From assembly GCA_023439045.1 (NCBI GenBank), contig JAEXOY010000043.1, forward strand, positions 62,001-126,000: a DNA stretch of 64,000 bases, read 5' to 3'. The number at the start of each line of letters is the position of its first letter. Position 1 is the first letter of the stretch. The stretch comes from Bacillota bacterium. Lineage in GTDB: Bacteria > Bacillota > Clostridia > Acetivibrionales > DSM-1351. Under the pieces are notes generated by a model, which saw only the letters and a program-made list of their open reading frames with translations, was not told where the DNA came from and searched no databases. The position numbers and the translations under genes were made by a program. Of this stretch, positions 42,357 through 51,849 are shown in pieces.

Positions 42357-45086
42357 TTACTCAGCACCACAGCACTTCTTGTATTTCTTACCTGAACCAC
42401 ATGGGCAAGTATCGTTTCTGCCCACTCTGTCTTTGTTAACCACCGGCTTCTTTGGTTCATCGCCATGGCTTGCTGCTATTGGTTCTGCAACCTTTTCTCT
42501 TTGTGGTGCATGCTCTCTGTCTATTCTTGAACGAACAAGTAATCTAATTGCATCTTCCTGAATGTTTTTAATCATTTCTTCAAACATCTGGAAGCCTTCA
42601 AACTTATATTCAACAACAGGATCCCTTTGACCATATGCTCTGAGGCCTATTCCATGTCTAAGCTGATCCATCGCATCAATATGATCCATCCACTTTTCAT
42701 CAACAACCCTGAGAAGTACAACTCTTTCAAGCTCTCTCATTAGTTCAGGACTCATTTCTGCTTCCTTAAACTCATAGATTCTAGAAACCACGTTCATGAG
42801 CTTTTCCTTCAAGTCTTCCTTGTCTAAGCTTTCGAGCTCCTCCTTACTGTATTCAAGCACTCCGCTTGGCAAGAATATGGATTCCAGGTAACCCTTTAGG
42901 CCTGCCCAATCCCACATATCAGGATATGGACTCTCACTGCAATGTGCTTGAATCGCACCATCAATAATGCCCTCAAACATCTTGATAAAGAAGTCCTTCA
43001 TGTTATCCCCATTAAGAACAGTCTTTCTTTCTGAGTAGATAACCTCTCTTTGTTTATTCATAACATCATCATACTGAAGTACTCTCTTACGAATATCAAA
43101 GTTACGTCCTTCAACCTTCTTTTGAGCATTTTCAATAGCACTAGTCAACATTCCATGTTCTATAGGCTGATCATCTTCTAGACCCAATGCATTTACTATA
43201 TTTGTGAGTCTCTCAGATCCAAACAATCTCATCAAATCATCTTCAAGAGAAATATAGAATCGGGTTGAACCTACGTCTCCCTGACGACCTGCACGACCTC
43301 TAAGCTGATTATCTATACGTCTAGACTCATGTCTTTCAGTACCTATAATATGAAGGCCGCCTGCCTCAACTACCTTCTCACGTTCAACACTAATTGTCTG
43401 CTTGAACTTATCATTGAGCTCTTTAAACTGCTTTCTTGCATTCATTATAAGCTCATCATCTGTATCGTTAAAGCTAGTTGATGCGCTGATAAGGTCCTCA
43501 TCATAGCCCAATTTTCTCATTTCCTGTTTTGCTAGATACTCAGCATTACCACCAAGCACAATGTCTGTACCTCTACCGGCCATATTTGTTGCAATGGTTA
43601 CTGCACCAAACTTACCTGCCTGAGCAATAATTTCTGCTTCCTTGTCATGGAACTTTGCATTCAGTACCTGATGAGGAACGCCCTTTCTCTTCAGCATTGC
43701 ACTCAGCAATTCAGATTTCTCTATAGAAATTGTACCTACAAGGACTGGCTGCCCTTTCTTATGGCATTCTACGATATCTTCAATTACTGCATTGAACTTA
43801 CCAACTTCATTTTTATATACAACATCAGAAAAGTCTTTTCTAGCCATTGCTTTGTTGGTAGGTATTACAATTACGTCTAATTTATATATGGTATTGAATT
43901 CACTTTCTTCTGTCTGCGCTGTACCAGTCATACCTGCAAGCTTGTTGTACATTCTGAAGTAGTTCTGGAAGGTAATAGTTGCTAGAGTCTTACTTTCTCT
44001 TTCTACTTTTACGCCTTCTTTTGCTTCTATAGCTTGGTGCAACCCGTCACTATAACGTCTGCCGTACATAAGTCTTCCAGTGAATTCATCAACTATAATG
44101 ATTTCACCATCGTTAATAACATATTCTCTATCCTTTTTCATAAGGCCGTGAGCCCTGATTGCCTGGTTTATGTGATGAGAAATAGTCATGTTTTCAGGGT
44201 CTGATAAATTTTCAATGTTAAAATACTGCTCTGCCTTCTTTATACCATTTGCAGTTAAAACACAGGTATGTGCTTTTTCATCTACAATATAATCCTCTTC
44301 AATATTGTCATTGTCTACCTTGTCGTCCATCTGTGTAATAACCTTTGCTCTTAGCCTACATGCAAATGAATCCGCTCTCTTATAAAGGTCAGTAGACTTA
44401 TCACCTGCTCCGGATATTATAAGAGGAGTTCTTGCTTCATCCACCAAGATGGAGTCAACTTCATCGACAATTGCATAATTGAGATCACGCTGAACCATGT
44501 CTTCTTTGTAGATAACCATATTATCTCTCAGGTAGTCAAAGCCCAACTCATTGTTAGTCGCATAAGTGATGTCACAATTGTATGCCGCTCTTCTCTGATC
44601 ATTTTCAAGATCGTGTACAATCAAGCCAACTGAGAGACCAAGGAAATTATATATCTTTCCCATCCACTCACTGTCACGTCTTGCAAGATAATCGTTTACC
44701 GTAACAACATGAACACCCTTACCGGATAATGCATTAAGATATACTGGTAATGTTGCCACAAGTGTTTTACCTTCACCAGTTTTCATTTCTGCTATACGTC
44801 CCTGATGGAGTACCAAACCACCTATCAACTGAACTTTAAAGTGTCTCATGCCGAGAACTCTTTTGGACGCCTCTCTTACAACTGCAAAGGCTTCAGGCAG
44901 AATATCATCAAGCGTTTCACCATTTGCAAGCTTCTCCTTGAAATATGGAGTTTTTGCTTTTAGCTGCTCATCAGTAAGTTGTGAGATTTCACTTTCTAAT
45001 GCTTCTATTTTATCAACAATTGGATATATTCTCTTTAATTCTCTATCACTATAAGAACCAATAATCTTTTCAATTAATTTCTTCAT
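42357..45086 (-). CDS. secA: Preprotein translocase ATPase SecA
   Basis: SecA drives proteins through SecYEG. The 909-residue protein has the usual length with Walker A MKTGEGKTLVA, Walker B DEVDSILVDEARTPLIISG, the DEAD motor II VAGTISIEKSE and NMAGRGTDI, the helical scaffold, and the C-terminal zinc/SecB-binding tail CPCGSGKKYKKCC. A weak GGGA ribosome site lies before the ATG. The gene is flanked by a small membrane protein and folC; yerC and the small gene precede it. Confidence 0.98.
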   Translation of the reverse strand: MKKLIEKIIGSYSDRELKRIYPIVDKIEALESEISQLTDEQLKAKTPYFKEKLANGETLDDILPEAFAVVREASKRVLGMRHFKVQLIGGLVLHQGRIAEMKTGEGKTLVATLPVYLNALSGKGVHVVTVNDYLARRDSEWMGKIYNFLGLSVGLIVHDLENDQRRAAYNCDITYATNNELGFDYLRDNMVIYKEDMVQRDLNYAIVDEVDSILVDEARTPLIISGAGDKSTDLYKRADSFACRLRAKVITQMDDKVDNDNIEEDYIVDEKAHTCVLTANGIKKAEQYFNIENLSDPENMTISHHINQAIRAHGLMKKDREYVINDGEIIIVDEFTGRLMYGRRYSDGLHQAIEAKEGVKVERESKTLATITFQNYFRMYNKLAGMTGTAQTEESEFNTIYKLDVIVIPTNKAMARKDFSDVVYKNEVGKFNAVIEDIVECHKKGQPVLVGTISIEKSELLSAMLKRKGVPHQVLNAKFHDKEAEIIAQAGKFGAVTIATNMAGRGTDIVLGGNAEYLAKQEMRKLGYDEDLISASTSFNDTDDELIMNARKQFKELNDKFKQTISVEREKVVEAGGLHIIGTERHESRRIDNQLRGRAGRQGDVGSTRFYISLEDDLMRLFGSERLTNIVNALGLEDDQPIEHGMLTSAIENAQKKVEGRNFDIRKRVLQYDDVMNKQREVIYSERKTVLNGDNMKDFFIKMFEGIIDGAIQAHCSESPYPDMWDWAGLKGYLESIFLPSGVLEYSKEELESLDKEDLKEKLMNVVSRIYEFKEAEMSPELMRELERVVLLRVVDEKWMDHIDAMDQLRHGIGLRAYGQRDPVVEYKFEGFQMFEEMIKNIQEDAIRLLVRSRIDREHAPQREKVAEPIAASHGDEPKKPVVNKDRVGRNDTCPCGSGKKYKKCCGAE

Positions 45087-45188
45087 CGATCTTCTATCCC
45101 TTCTATATTTAAGAAAAATTGGGCATAATTCACCCTTGTTAACTAACCATTAATTGTTATGCAACTGTCATTACTGTAATTTAGTTCT

Positions 45189-45608
45189 CTAAACTAGTAC
45201 AGGGGGAGAAGAATTTGCATATGAACAAATATGTCTGTTTGAGGTGGTTAAGATAACGCTATAAAGACTTAATAAAGCAATAATAAAGAATACAAGTAGT
45301 GAGGATTTAACAATAGGCAACCCTACTGTATGCTTGTACTGGGGATCTTTTATTTCTTTATTAAAGCTTTCTCTAGACTTATATGAATATCCAGGTAATG
45401 AATTTACTTTTGTTATTGTAGTCGCACTTCTAACTGAATTACTTTTAACCGCAAGCGTTACCTTACTGCTAAAAGCCTTATCTTGTGGTAAAACGTTATA
45501 AATGTATAGATTAATAAGGTCCGCAGAAAAATACGCACCCCCATCAGTAGCAAGAGCAGAAATTATTAATAAACTTACAAAGAATTTTTTTAAAGCTGGG
45601 TTCTTCAT
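45189..45608 (-). CDS. Small membrane protein of unknown function
   Basis: A 139-residue protein with two membrane helices, one N-terminal (FFVSLLIISALATDGGAYFSADL) and one C-terminal (IVKSSLLVFFIIALLSLYSVIL), and a basic outside loop. The start overlaps the yerC stop by 4 bases, so the two are coupled. No family was recognised. The C-terminal tail has Cys and Pro residues without a motif. Confidence 0.55.
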   Translation of the reverse strand: MKNPALKKFFVSLLIISALATDGGAYFSADLINLYIYNVLPQDKAFSSKVTLAVKSNSVRSATTITKVNSLPGYSYKSRESFNKEIKDPQYKHTVGLPIVKSSLLVFFIIALLSLYSVILTTSNRHICSYANSSPPVLV

Positions 45609-45910
45609 CTATGTTGTCCGTCTTCTTTCTCTAATCTATCCAAAATAACATTATATCCATCAGCACCATATACCAAACATCTATTGACTCGGCTGATGGT
45701 AGCAGTACTAGCACCGGTCTGTTCGCTTATATCTGTATATGTCTTCTTTGCTCGAAGCATTTTTGCAACCTCAAGTCTCTGAGCAAGTGCTTTTATCTCT
45801 GCAATTGTACATAGATCTTCAAAAAAGCTGTAGCACTCTTCAACATCCTTCAGCATAAGTATTGCTTTAAATAGGCTATCTGTATGTTCATCTCTCAACT
45901 TGGAATTCAT
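45605..45910 (-). CDS. YerC/TrpR-like DNA-binding protein
   Basis: The roughly 101-residue protein shows the TrpR/YerC fold with a helix-turn-helix: LCTIAEIKALAQRLEVAKML, YTDISEQTGASTATISRVNRCL. YerC-type proteins are small trp-repressor-like regulators of unknown target in Firmicutes. ATG 45910 (MNSKLRDE) is 8 bases after GGAGAG; the frame also opens at 45943 but without a site. Confidence 0.88.
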   Translation of the reverse strand: MNSKLRDEHTDSLFKAILMLKDVEECYSFFEDLCTIAEIKALAQRLEVAKMLRAKKTYTDISEQTGASTATISRVNRCLVYGADGYNVILDRLEKEDGQHR

Positions 45911-46069
45911 AATCATATCTCTCCAAAACTGCAACAAAGTCAATATACACTATATTTATCTTATAGTGATACAATAACAGTTTTTTGCTTTTGAGTCAAG
46001 CCAGCAACACACCTCAGTTTACATGTATTTCCAATTCTATATTTAAACATCAACGAATACTAATATAAT

Positions 46070-46203
46070 ATATTAGTTTAATATTAGGATACCAATAAGA
46101 AATATATTAATTTGTTATTAGGATACCAGTAAGAAAAATATTAGTTTGATATTAGGATACCTGGAAAATATATTAGTTTGTTATCAGGATACTTGTAAGA
46201 AAT
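46070..46203. repeat. Four tandem ~34-bp repeats upstream of the exported protein gene
   Basis: Units 46070-46103, 46104-46137, 46138-46169 and 46170-46203 (34, 34, 32, 34 bp) share ATATTAGTTTG-TATTAGGATACC-GTAAGAAA with few changes. There are no spacers, so this is not CRISPR. The block stops 30 bases before the start codon at 46233. Confidence 0.85.
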
Positions 46204-46232
46204 AAGATATACATAATGAAGGGATTGAAAAC

Positions 46233-47645
46233 ATGATTAATTTCATAATAGTTAAAGCAAAAAAGAGGATACTAGTGATATGTTCAACACTCTTGTTAGC
46301 CTTGTTAATAGCTACGTTAATTATAACCCAAGTGGGTAATAAACCATCTACAAAAGCCTCAGTACTTTCACAGTCTTCAATTTCAAACCTTTCTCCTGAG
46401 CTGGAAAATCAAAAGCTTAAAGATTTGCTATCCAATATTATTCCAAATACTAATAATATTCTTTTTGAAGACGGAATGAGAAATGTTGGAACTCCTAATA
46501 GTAGCGATACTGCCTCTGTTTCGGCACTTGAAGCACTTAAAGTTGGAAAGCAGCTCAACTTCAATATAATCTATTCTAACGAAGATTATTTGCGCCCAAT
46601 CTATGATGTTTCATGGAAGGACGCTTACTTCAGAGGCTGGCTATATCTGCCTAAAAAGATTATATCATCAAGGCATACACTATTTACATATGTAGGTGGA
46701 GCTAGCAATATCTTTGACATCGAAGGTGAGTTAGGCTTTTATCCAAACATATCTATTGATAATATAAATAAAATAAACTTTTTAGTCTATAATTTTGATG
46801 TAAATAAAATAACCCTACTTAATCAGCAGGTTGTGTTATCAGGTATGACCAGAAAAAGAGGGGTAGAGTTAATTACCTTAAACATCGACGATATTCCACC
46901 TGCATCTGAAAACTCAAAGCTTCTGGTACAACTTTGTACACCAAATGGATATGAAATAGACTACCAAAATGTAGAATATGAAAAGCTTGCTCAACAACCT
47001 GAGGATTACGGGTCGGCAATAGACTCTTCAACTGAAGTTATTCCTGTAAAAGAAACACAGCCGGTTGACCTACAAAAGGAAAATGAATTGCTTAGTCAAG
47101 AGCTAACACACTATATCTCAAACTCCTCAAAGCCTCTTTACTTTCAATTCAATGGCAGTTTTCAGACCTCTAATATATTAAACTCAACTATTGATTTAGA
47201 GGACGCATTAAGAAATACATTACCTCTAGACTACGACATTATATACAATAATAAGACTTACAAGACACCAGTATTCCATCCCGAATGGCGTGAGCACTAT
47301 GATAGGGATTGGTGCTATATACCAAGAAAAATGTACATTAATATGAAGAGGGTTTTTGTTCTACCCGAGGACGCTGATGTTGCTTATGATTTGTGCGGAG
47401 AGCTAGGATTCTTCCAAAACTATCCCAAGATAGAAAAAGACAAAATAGCAATACTTGTGAACAATTTCAATGTCACCAAGGTTGGTACCTATGAAGACAA
47501 TGTTCTATTGCAAGGTACCCCATCTAGGACAGGGATGCAGGTTGTAGTAATTCCAAAGTCAAAGCTTATCAAAGGGACAGAATATGCCGTTAGACTAGTA
47601 ACAAGTGATGAGTGTGAAATAGATGTTGATGTTATAAAAAATTAA
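46233..47645 (+). CDS. Exported protein with an internal duplication, function unknown
   Basis: The 470-residue protein has an N-terminal membrane/signal helix (ILVICSTLLLALLIATLIITQ) and then two homologous halves of about 150 residues, each with a W-(R/K)-E/D-x-Y-x-R-x-W-x-Y-(I/L)-P-(R/K)-K block (SWKDAYFRGWLYLPKK; EWREHYDRDWCYIPRKM), a GELGF block (EGELGFYPN; CGELGFFQN) and a final MTRKRGVEL/TPSRTGMQV block. The halves are joined by a coiled linker. I know no named family. AAGGG precedes the ATG; a four-fold repeat lies in front and a strong hairpin behind. Confidence 0.72.
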   Translation: MINFIIVKAKKRILVICSTLLLALLIATLIITQVGNKPSTKASVLSQSSISNLSPELENQKLKDLLSNIIPNTNNILFEDGMRNVGTPNSSDTASVSALEALKVGKQLNFNIIYSNEDYLRPIYDVSWKDAYFRGWLYLPKKIISSRHTLFTYVGGASNIFDIEGELGFYPNISIDNINKINFLVYNFDVNKITLLNQQVVLSGMTRKRGVELITLNIDDIPPASENSKLLVQLCTPNGYEIDYQNVEYEKLAQQPEDYGSAIDSSTEVIPVKETQPVDLQKENELLSQELTHYISNSSKPLYFQFNGSFQTSNILNSTIDLEDALRNTLPLDYDIIYNNKTYKTPVFHPEWREHYDRDWCYIPRKMYINMKRVFVLPEDADVAYDLCGELGFFQNYPKIEKDKIAILVNNFNVTKVGTYEDNVLLQGTPSRTGMQVVVIPKSKLIKGTEYAVRLVTSDECEIDVDVIKN

Positions 47646-47681
47646 ACACCAGACAGGAAAGCTTTATAAATAATGACAGCA

Positions 47682-47740
47682 AAAGTATCAGCTGTTATGT
47701 GTAGAGGTAAGATCCCCTTGCATACCAGCTGATACTTTAA
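47682..47740 (+). terminator. Terminator-like hairpin after the exported-protein gene
   Basis: A perfect 13-bp stem (AAAGTATCAGCTG / CAGCTGATACTTT) with a 31-base loop; T-run is short. Confidence 0.6.
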
Positions 47741-47785
47741 ATATCGAAATAAGTTTGACAAGCACTGCATTCATCTTCTACAGAG

Positions 47786-48190
47786 TTACTTGCTTTGAAA
47801 TGCACCTTCGCTACTATCCAGTTCGTTGTCTTGAGTATCGTCCAGAACATTCTCTTTAACTTCGTTTAAAGCATTATCCTAAATATCATCTAGAACATTC
47901 TCTTGAATGTCGTTTACAACATTCTCTTTTATATCGTCTAGAGCATTCTCCTGAATGTCGTTTACAGCACTCTCTTTTATATTGTCCAGAACATTATCTT
48001 GACTACCAGCATTATTGCCTTCAGCTATTAAAGATTCATCTTTATATGACCTTTTACGCCTCCTTAAAGCATCGCTTATCAAATACTCAATCTGGCCATT
48101 TACAGACCTGAATTCCTCTTCCGCCCATTGGGAAATATCCTCCCACATTTTTGGACTAAGTCTTAATAGGATTGATTTCTTTTCTGCCAT
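47786..48190 (-). pseudogene. Ribbon-helix-helix (Arc-like) protein with stop codon inside its repeat tail
   Basis: The frame from 48190 gives an Arc-type ribbon-helix-helix domain (ILLRLSPKMWEDISQWAEEEFRSVNGQIEYLISDALRR) and a tail of eight-residue repeats ([Q/K]ENVLDDI). It stops at TAG 47879 after 103 residues. Reading on in the same frame gives 30 further codons that keep the repeat (DNALNEV, KENVLDDT, QDNELDSS) and end at TAA 47786, so TAG has replaced a Gln or Lys codon in repeat 6 of 8. The RHH domain is intact, so the short product may still function. It follows the SPFH gene by 17 bases, a common pairing in Firmicutes. Confidence 0.75.
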
Positions 48191-48207
48191 AAGCCTCCAA
48201 CACCTTT

Positions 48208-49077
48208 TTAATTATGAAGTGTTCCTGTGTTAATAACTGGCTGAGTGCTTCTTTCGCCACACAGTACTACTAACAGGTTGCTAACCATAGCTGCCTTTCT
48301 TTCCTCGTCTAGTTCTACAATCTCGTCCTCACTAAGCTTTTTCAAAGCCATCTGAACCATACCAACAGCACCTTCAACTATCTTTTGTCTAGCCGATATA
48401 ATTGCTGCAGCCTGTTGTCTTTGAAGCATAGCTGCTGCAATTTCTGGTGCATATGCCAAGTGAGATAGTCTAGCTTCTTCTACTATAACGCCAGCCTTAC
48501 CCAGTCTCTGCTGTAATTCGTTCTTAAGAGCCTCAGCCACCTCATCACTACTTCCTCTAAGTGATATAGTATGATTATCTTCTGTATTATCGTATGGATA
48601 CATACCTGCAAGATGTCTAAGAGCAGATTCACTCTGAACTTTTACGTAGTCTGAATAGTTTTCAACATCAAAAATGGCTTCTGCTGTATTTTCAACTCTC
48701 CAAACTATTACTGCTGCTATTTCTATAGGATTACCCATTTCGTCATTAACCTTTAGCTTTTCGCCATTTAGATTTCTGGATCTTAAGGATATCTTTTTCT
48801 TTGTGTAGAAAGGATTAGCCCAATGCCAGCCATCTTTTTTAACTGTACCCACATACTTTCCGAAAAGAATCAAAACATATGACTCATTTGGCTGAATTGT
48901 AAAAAAGCCTGGTAAAAGAAAAATGAATACAACGCACAAAATACTAGCTATGACAATCAAAGGAACGCTTTGGCTATTGCCTCCTAATATAAACAATGCT
49001 ATAGAAGCTGCTAATATCAATAACACAACGACAAGCATTACCGCTCCGCCACCAACCTTTTTTGTAATTTCATTCAT
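48208..49077 (-). CDS. SPFH/band 7 membrane protein
   Basis: About 289 residues: an N-terminal hydrophobic region with two helices (AVMLVVVLLILAASIALFILG, LIVIASILCVVFIFLLPGFF), then an SPFH domain (GTVKKDGWHWANPFYTKKKISLR, VSVENTAEAIFDVENYSDYVK pattern) and a coiled coil with AAAMLQRQQAAAIISARQKIVE. Such proteins build membrane microdomains. ATG 49077 follows GGAGGG by 8 bases; longer frames have no site. It heads a two-gene unit with the RHH protein. Confidence 0.9.
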   Translation of the reverse strand: MNEITKKVGGGAVMLVVVLLILAASIALFILGGNSQSVPLIVIASILCVVFIFLLPGFFTIQPNESYVLILFGKYVGTVKKDGWHWANPFYTKKKISLRSRNLNGEKLKVNDEMGNPIEIAAVIVWRVENTAEAIFDVENYSDYVKVQSESALRHLAGMYPYDNTEDNHTISLRGSSDEVAEALKNELQQRLGKAGVIVEEARLSHLAYAPEIAAAMLQRQQAAAIISARQKIVEGAVGMVQMALKKLSEDEIVELDEERKAAMVSNLLVVLCGERSTQPVINTGTLHN

Positions 49078-49093
49078 AAGGTATTCCCTCCAT

Positions 49094-49136
49094 TTAATAT
49101 TAATATGATATCTAAATGATATCATATTAATATTAA
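49094..49136. promoter_or_regulatory. Perfect palindrome (19-bp arms) before the SPFH gene
   Basis: TTAATATTAATATGATATC (49094-49112), 5-base centre, and its exact inverse (49118-49136). It stands 17 bases before the SPFH start. Candidate operator for the RHH protein in the same operon, or an mRNA hairpin. Confidence 0.75.
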
Positions 49137-49387
49137 ACAATCAATACATGTTTGTAAATTTATCCAAAGTTTTTTTCTTTCTTGAAAAAACATTGTATAA
49201 TAAAAATTTTTTAATTAAACTTTATATTAACAAGCATTCAATATTATTGGAATTAAAATAAGTCTAAAAATAGTTGAAATAACATTAAATGAGTCAAAAA
49301 TAGTTTATAAGTTATTGAGTATAAATATAGTATAATTGAAGTCAAAATGAGTTTATTGAATTTCAAAAGTCAAAAGGAGATTTCAAA

Positions 49388-50146
49388 ATGAAGATAGGCC
49401 TAATTGGAGCCATGTTTGAAGAAATAGAGCTATTAAAGAGTTATATGGATATTCGTGAAACTAAAACCATTGCTATGCGTGAGTATTATGTGGGTAGTAT
49501 TTTTGGAAAAGAGGCTGTATTGGTTTTTTCAAAATACGGAAAAGTAGCAGTTGCATCCGCAGTGACAACATTAATTCAGGTTTTCTCTGTTGACTTTGTT
49601 GTGTTTACTGGTGTTGCCGGAGCTGCGGACAGCACCTTAAATATTGGCGATATCGTTATCGGTGATAAGCTAATACAGCATGATATGGACGTTAGTCCGC
49701 TGGGCATATTTAACAAGTACGAAATGCCTCTACTAGGCCTCACCTACTTTGAAGAGGAAAACTCTATAATTGAGAATGCAAAAAAGTCCGCACTTCATTA
49801 TATAGAAAACGTTATGCACACAGAAATTGCAGCCCAACACCTGGACGAGTTCATGATTAACAGTCCAAAGGTAGTAGTAGGAACCATAGCCAGTGGAGAC
49901 CAATTTGTGGCAGACAGTAATAAGGTGAAAGCCCTGTGTAAAGATATTGATAACCTAAAGTGTATTGAAATGGAAGGTGCTGCCCTAGCTCACGTATGTT
50001 ATGAAAACAACATTCCTTTTATAGTTTTTCGCGTTATTTCAGATAAGGCGGACGAGCACGCAGATATTAATTTCCCCAAGTTTGTAGAGAAGGCGGCGCG
50101 TTATTTCACAAAAGGAGTGCTCGAGCAGTTTATTAAGCTGTTATAA
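49388..50146 (+). CDS. mtnN: 5'-methylthioadenosine/S-adenosylhomocysteine nucleosidase
   Basis: The 252-residue enzyme removes adenine from MTA and SAH. Marks are IGLIGAMFEEIELL, VVFTGVAGAADSTLNIGDIVIG, the substrate-binding CIEMEGAALAHVCY and the catalytic Asp of VISDKAD. It is about 20 residues longer than most, because of an insert near LGLTYFEEENSIIENAKK. AAAGGAG stands before the ATG. It is a single gene; the 125 bp after it holds no recognisable element. Confidence 0.94.
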   Translation: MKIGLIGAMFEEIELLKSYMDIRETKTIAMREYYVGSIFGKEAVLVFSKYGKVAVASAVTTLIQVFSVDFVVFTGVAGAADSTLNIGDIVIGDKLIQHDMDVSPLGIFNKYEMPLLGLTYFEEENSIIENAKKSALHYIENVMHTEIAAQHLDEFMINSPKVVVGTIASGDQFVADSNKVKALCKDIDNLKCIEMEGAALAHVCYENNIPFIVFRVISDKADEHADINFPKFVEKAARYFTKGVLEQFIKLL

Positions 50147-50271
50147 CCCCATTAGTAAGAGATGGCTGGTACAAAATAGCGCTGTTAAATGGATCTAGAA
50201 ATGGATGTAGAGAAGCCGATAAATTACGCTTTATGAACCGACTTACAATCGCTAGATTTTTAGGACTAACT

Positions 50272-51759
50272 TCAAAGCAAGCTAAACAGATCCTTATTCC
50301 TCTTATACAGTTCCTTATATATGGAATAATAATGTTCATATGCAGAGCTATTTTCTTTACTTGGCAAGGTAATGTCCTCATTAAGTCTAACTACTATATT
50401 ACATGCCTCTTGAACATCGGAATATATTCCGCAGCCAACTCCCGCAACTATTGCGGCCCCTACACAAGCCTGCTCGGTAGTTTTTGTTGTATATACCTCT
50501 CTACCAAATATATCTGATTGAATTTGTAGCCATAGTTTGCTTTTCGTTCCCCCACCTGATGCAATAATTCGGTCTGCTTTTATTCCAAGTGACCCAAATA
50601 TTTCTAACGAGTCCTTCAAGGCGAAGACCACTCCTTCCATAATAGCCCTCGCCATATGAACATAGCTATGTCTGAGTGACAAGCCAAAGAATACTCCTCT
50701 TGCATTTGGGTCCATATGAGGAGTTCTTTCCCCTGTGAGATAAGGTAGGAATAATAGGCCTTCACAACCAGGTAAGAGCTTCATTGCCTCACAGTCAATC
50801 TTTTTAAAATCACTGTCTTTTATTACATTTTCACTAAACCAACGTAAAGATAAACCTGCACATAGTGATGCCCCCATGATATTCCATGTTCCATTTACCG
50901 CATTACAGAATGTATGGGTCCTTAATAATTTGTCATATATAGGCTCATTGATTGGAGTAAATATCTGACCACCTGTTCCGATAGTTGATGATATAGTACC
51001 AGGTGTAACTATTCCATTCCCAACTGCTTGCATAGGTTGATCTCCGCCACCATAAACTACCGTTGTACCTTGCATTAACCCGGTTTGTCTTGACGCATTT
51101 TCAGTAACACTCCCTGCAATGTCTGTAGGCGCACCACATTTCGGGTACTTTTCAATATCTAGTCCAATATTTTTGATTAAATTAGTAGCCCATTCTTTTT
51201 TTGATGTATTAAAAGCAAGCGTGCTCGAAGCATCAGTTATATCTGTATAGATTTCTCCAGTAAGCTTCAGCCTTATGTAGTCCTTTGGGAGTATAACCTT
51301 ATACGTCCTCTCATAAATCTCAGGCTCATTTTCCTTTATCCACATAAGGGATGCAGTTTGAAAACCTGTAGCAATTGGGTTTAAAGTCAACTGACCAAGT
51401 TCATCCTTCCCTATTTTGTTGTATAACTCATCAACCTGTGACTTGGAACGTTGATCACACCATATTATTGCAGGCCTTATAACAGAACCGGTTTTATCTA
51501 TAAGTACCATTCCATGCATTTGACCAGACAATCCTATACTTTTAATCAAATGCTTATCAACATTTGGTTTTTGAAGTACCCTCTGTATCGTTTTTACAGT
51601 AGCTTCCCACCAAATTTCTGGGTGTTGCTCAGCATAGCCCTTCATTGGAGTATTTATAGGATACTCTTCGCTAGCAATAGCAATAATTGTTCCACTATAG
51701 TCCATTACTATAGTTTTAACACTTGAGGTTCCTAAGTCAATTCCCATTAGATACTTCAT
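50272..51759 (-). CDS. xylB: Xylulokinase
   Basis: This FGGY-family kinase phosphorylates D-xylulose. The N-terminal MGIDLGTSSVKTIVMD gives the phosphate loop, GLSGQMHGMVLID the family signature, VYGGGDQPMQAVGNG and ASGGGTKSKLWLQIQSDIFG the C-terminal FGGY motifs. ATG 51759 (MKYLMGIDL) follows GGAGG by 6 bases. About 495 residues is normal. No xylose isomerase or transporter is nearby. Confidence 0.94.
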   Translation of the reverse strand: MKYLMGIDLGTSSVKTIVMDYSGTIIAIASEEYPINTPMKGYAEQHPEIWWEATVKTIQRVLQKPNVDKHLIKSIGLSGQMHGMVLIDKTGSVIRPAIIWCDQRSKSQVDELYNKIGKDELGQLTLNPIATGFQTASLMWIKENEPEIYERTYKVILPKDYIRLKLTGEIYTDITDASSTLAFNTSKKEWATNLIKNIGLDIEKYPKCGAPTDIAGSVTENASRQTGLMQGTTVVYGGGDQPMQAVGNGIVTPGTISSTIGTGGQIFTPINEPIYDKLLRTHTFCNAVNGTWNIMGASLCAGLSLRWFSENVIKDSDFKKIDCEAMKLLPGCEGLLFLPYLTGERTPHMDPNARGVFFGLSLRHSYVHMARAIMEGVVFALKDSLEIFGSLGIKADRIIASGGGTKSKLWLQIQSDIFGREVYTTKTTEQACVGAAIVAGVGCGIYSDVQEACNIVVRLNEDITLPSKENSSAYEHYYSIYKELYKRNKDLFSLL

Positions 51760-51849
51760 CTTATTCCTCCCCATTACATAAAATACGTACAGTTTGTCCT
51801 TTCCCATTCTCCAAGCCTAACTCTAAATAGCTCAAGCCCATTTGTTTTA

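Noticed and set aside
47879..49077. SPFH/RHH pair as a toxin-antitoxin module
   Set aside because: The partner is a membrane-domain protein, not a toxin; the pairing is a common housekeeping arrangement.
50233..50517. Plus-strand frame overlapping the xylB 3' end
   Set aside because: Antisense to conserved xylB sequence, no ribosome site.
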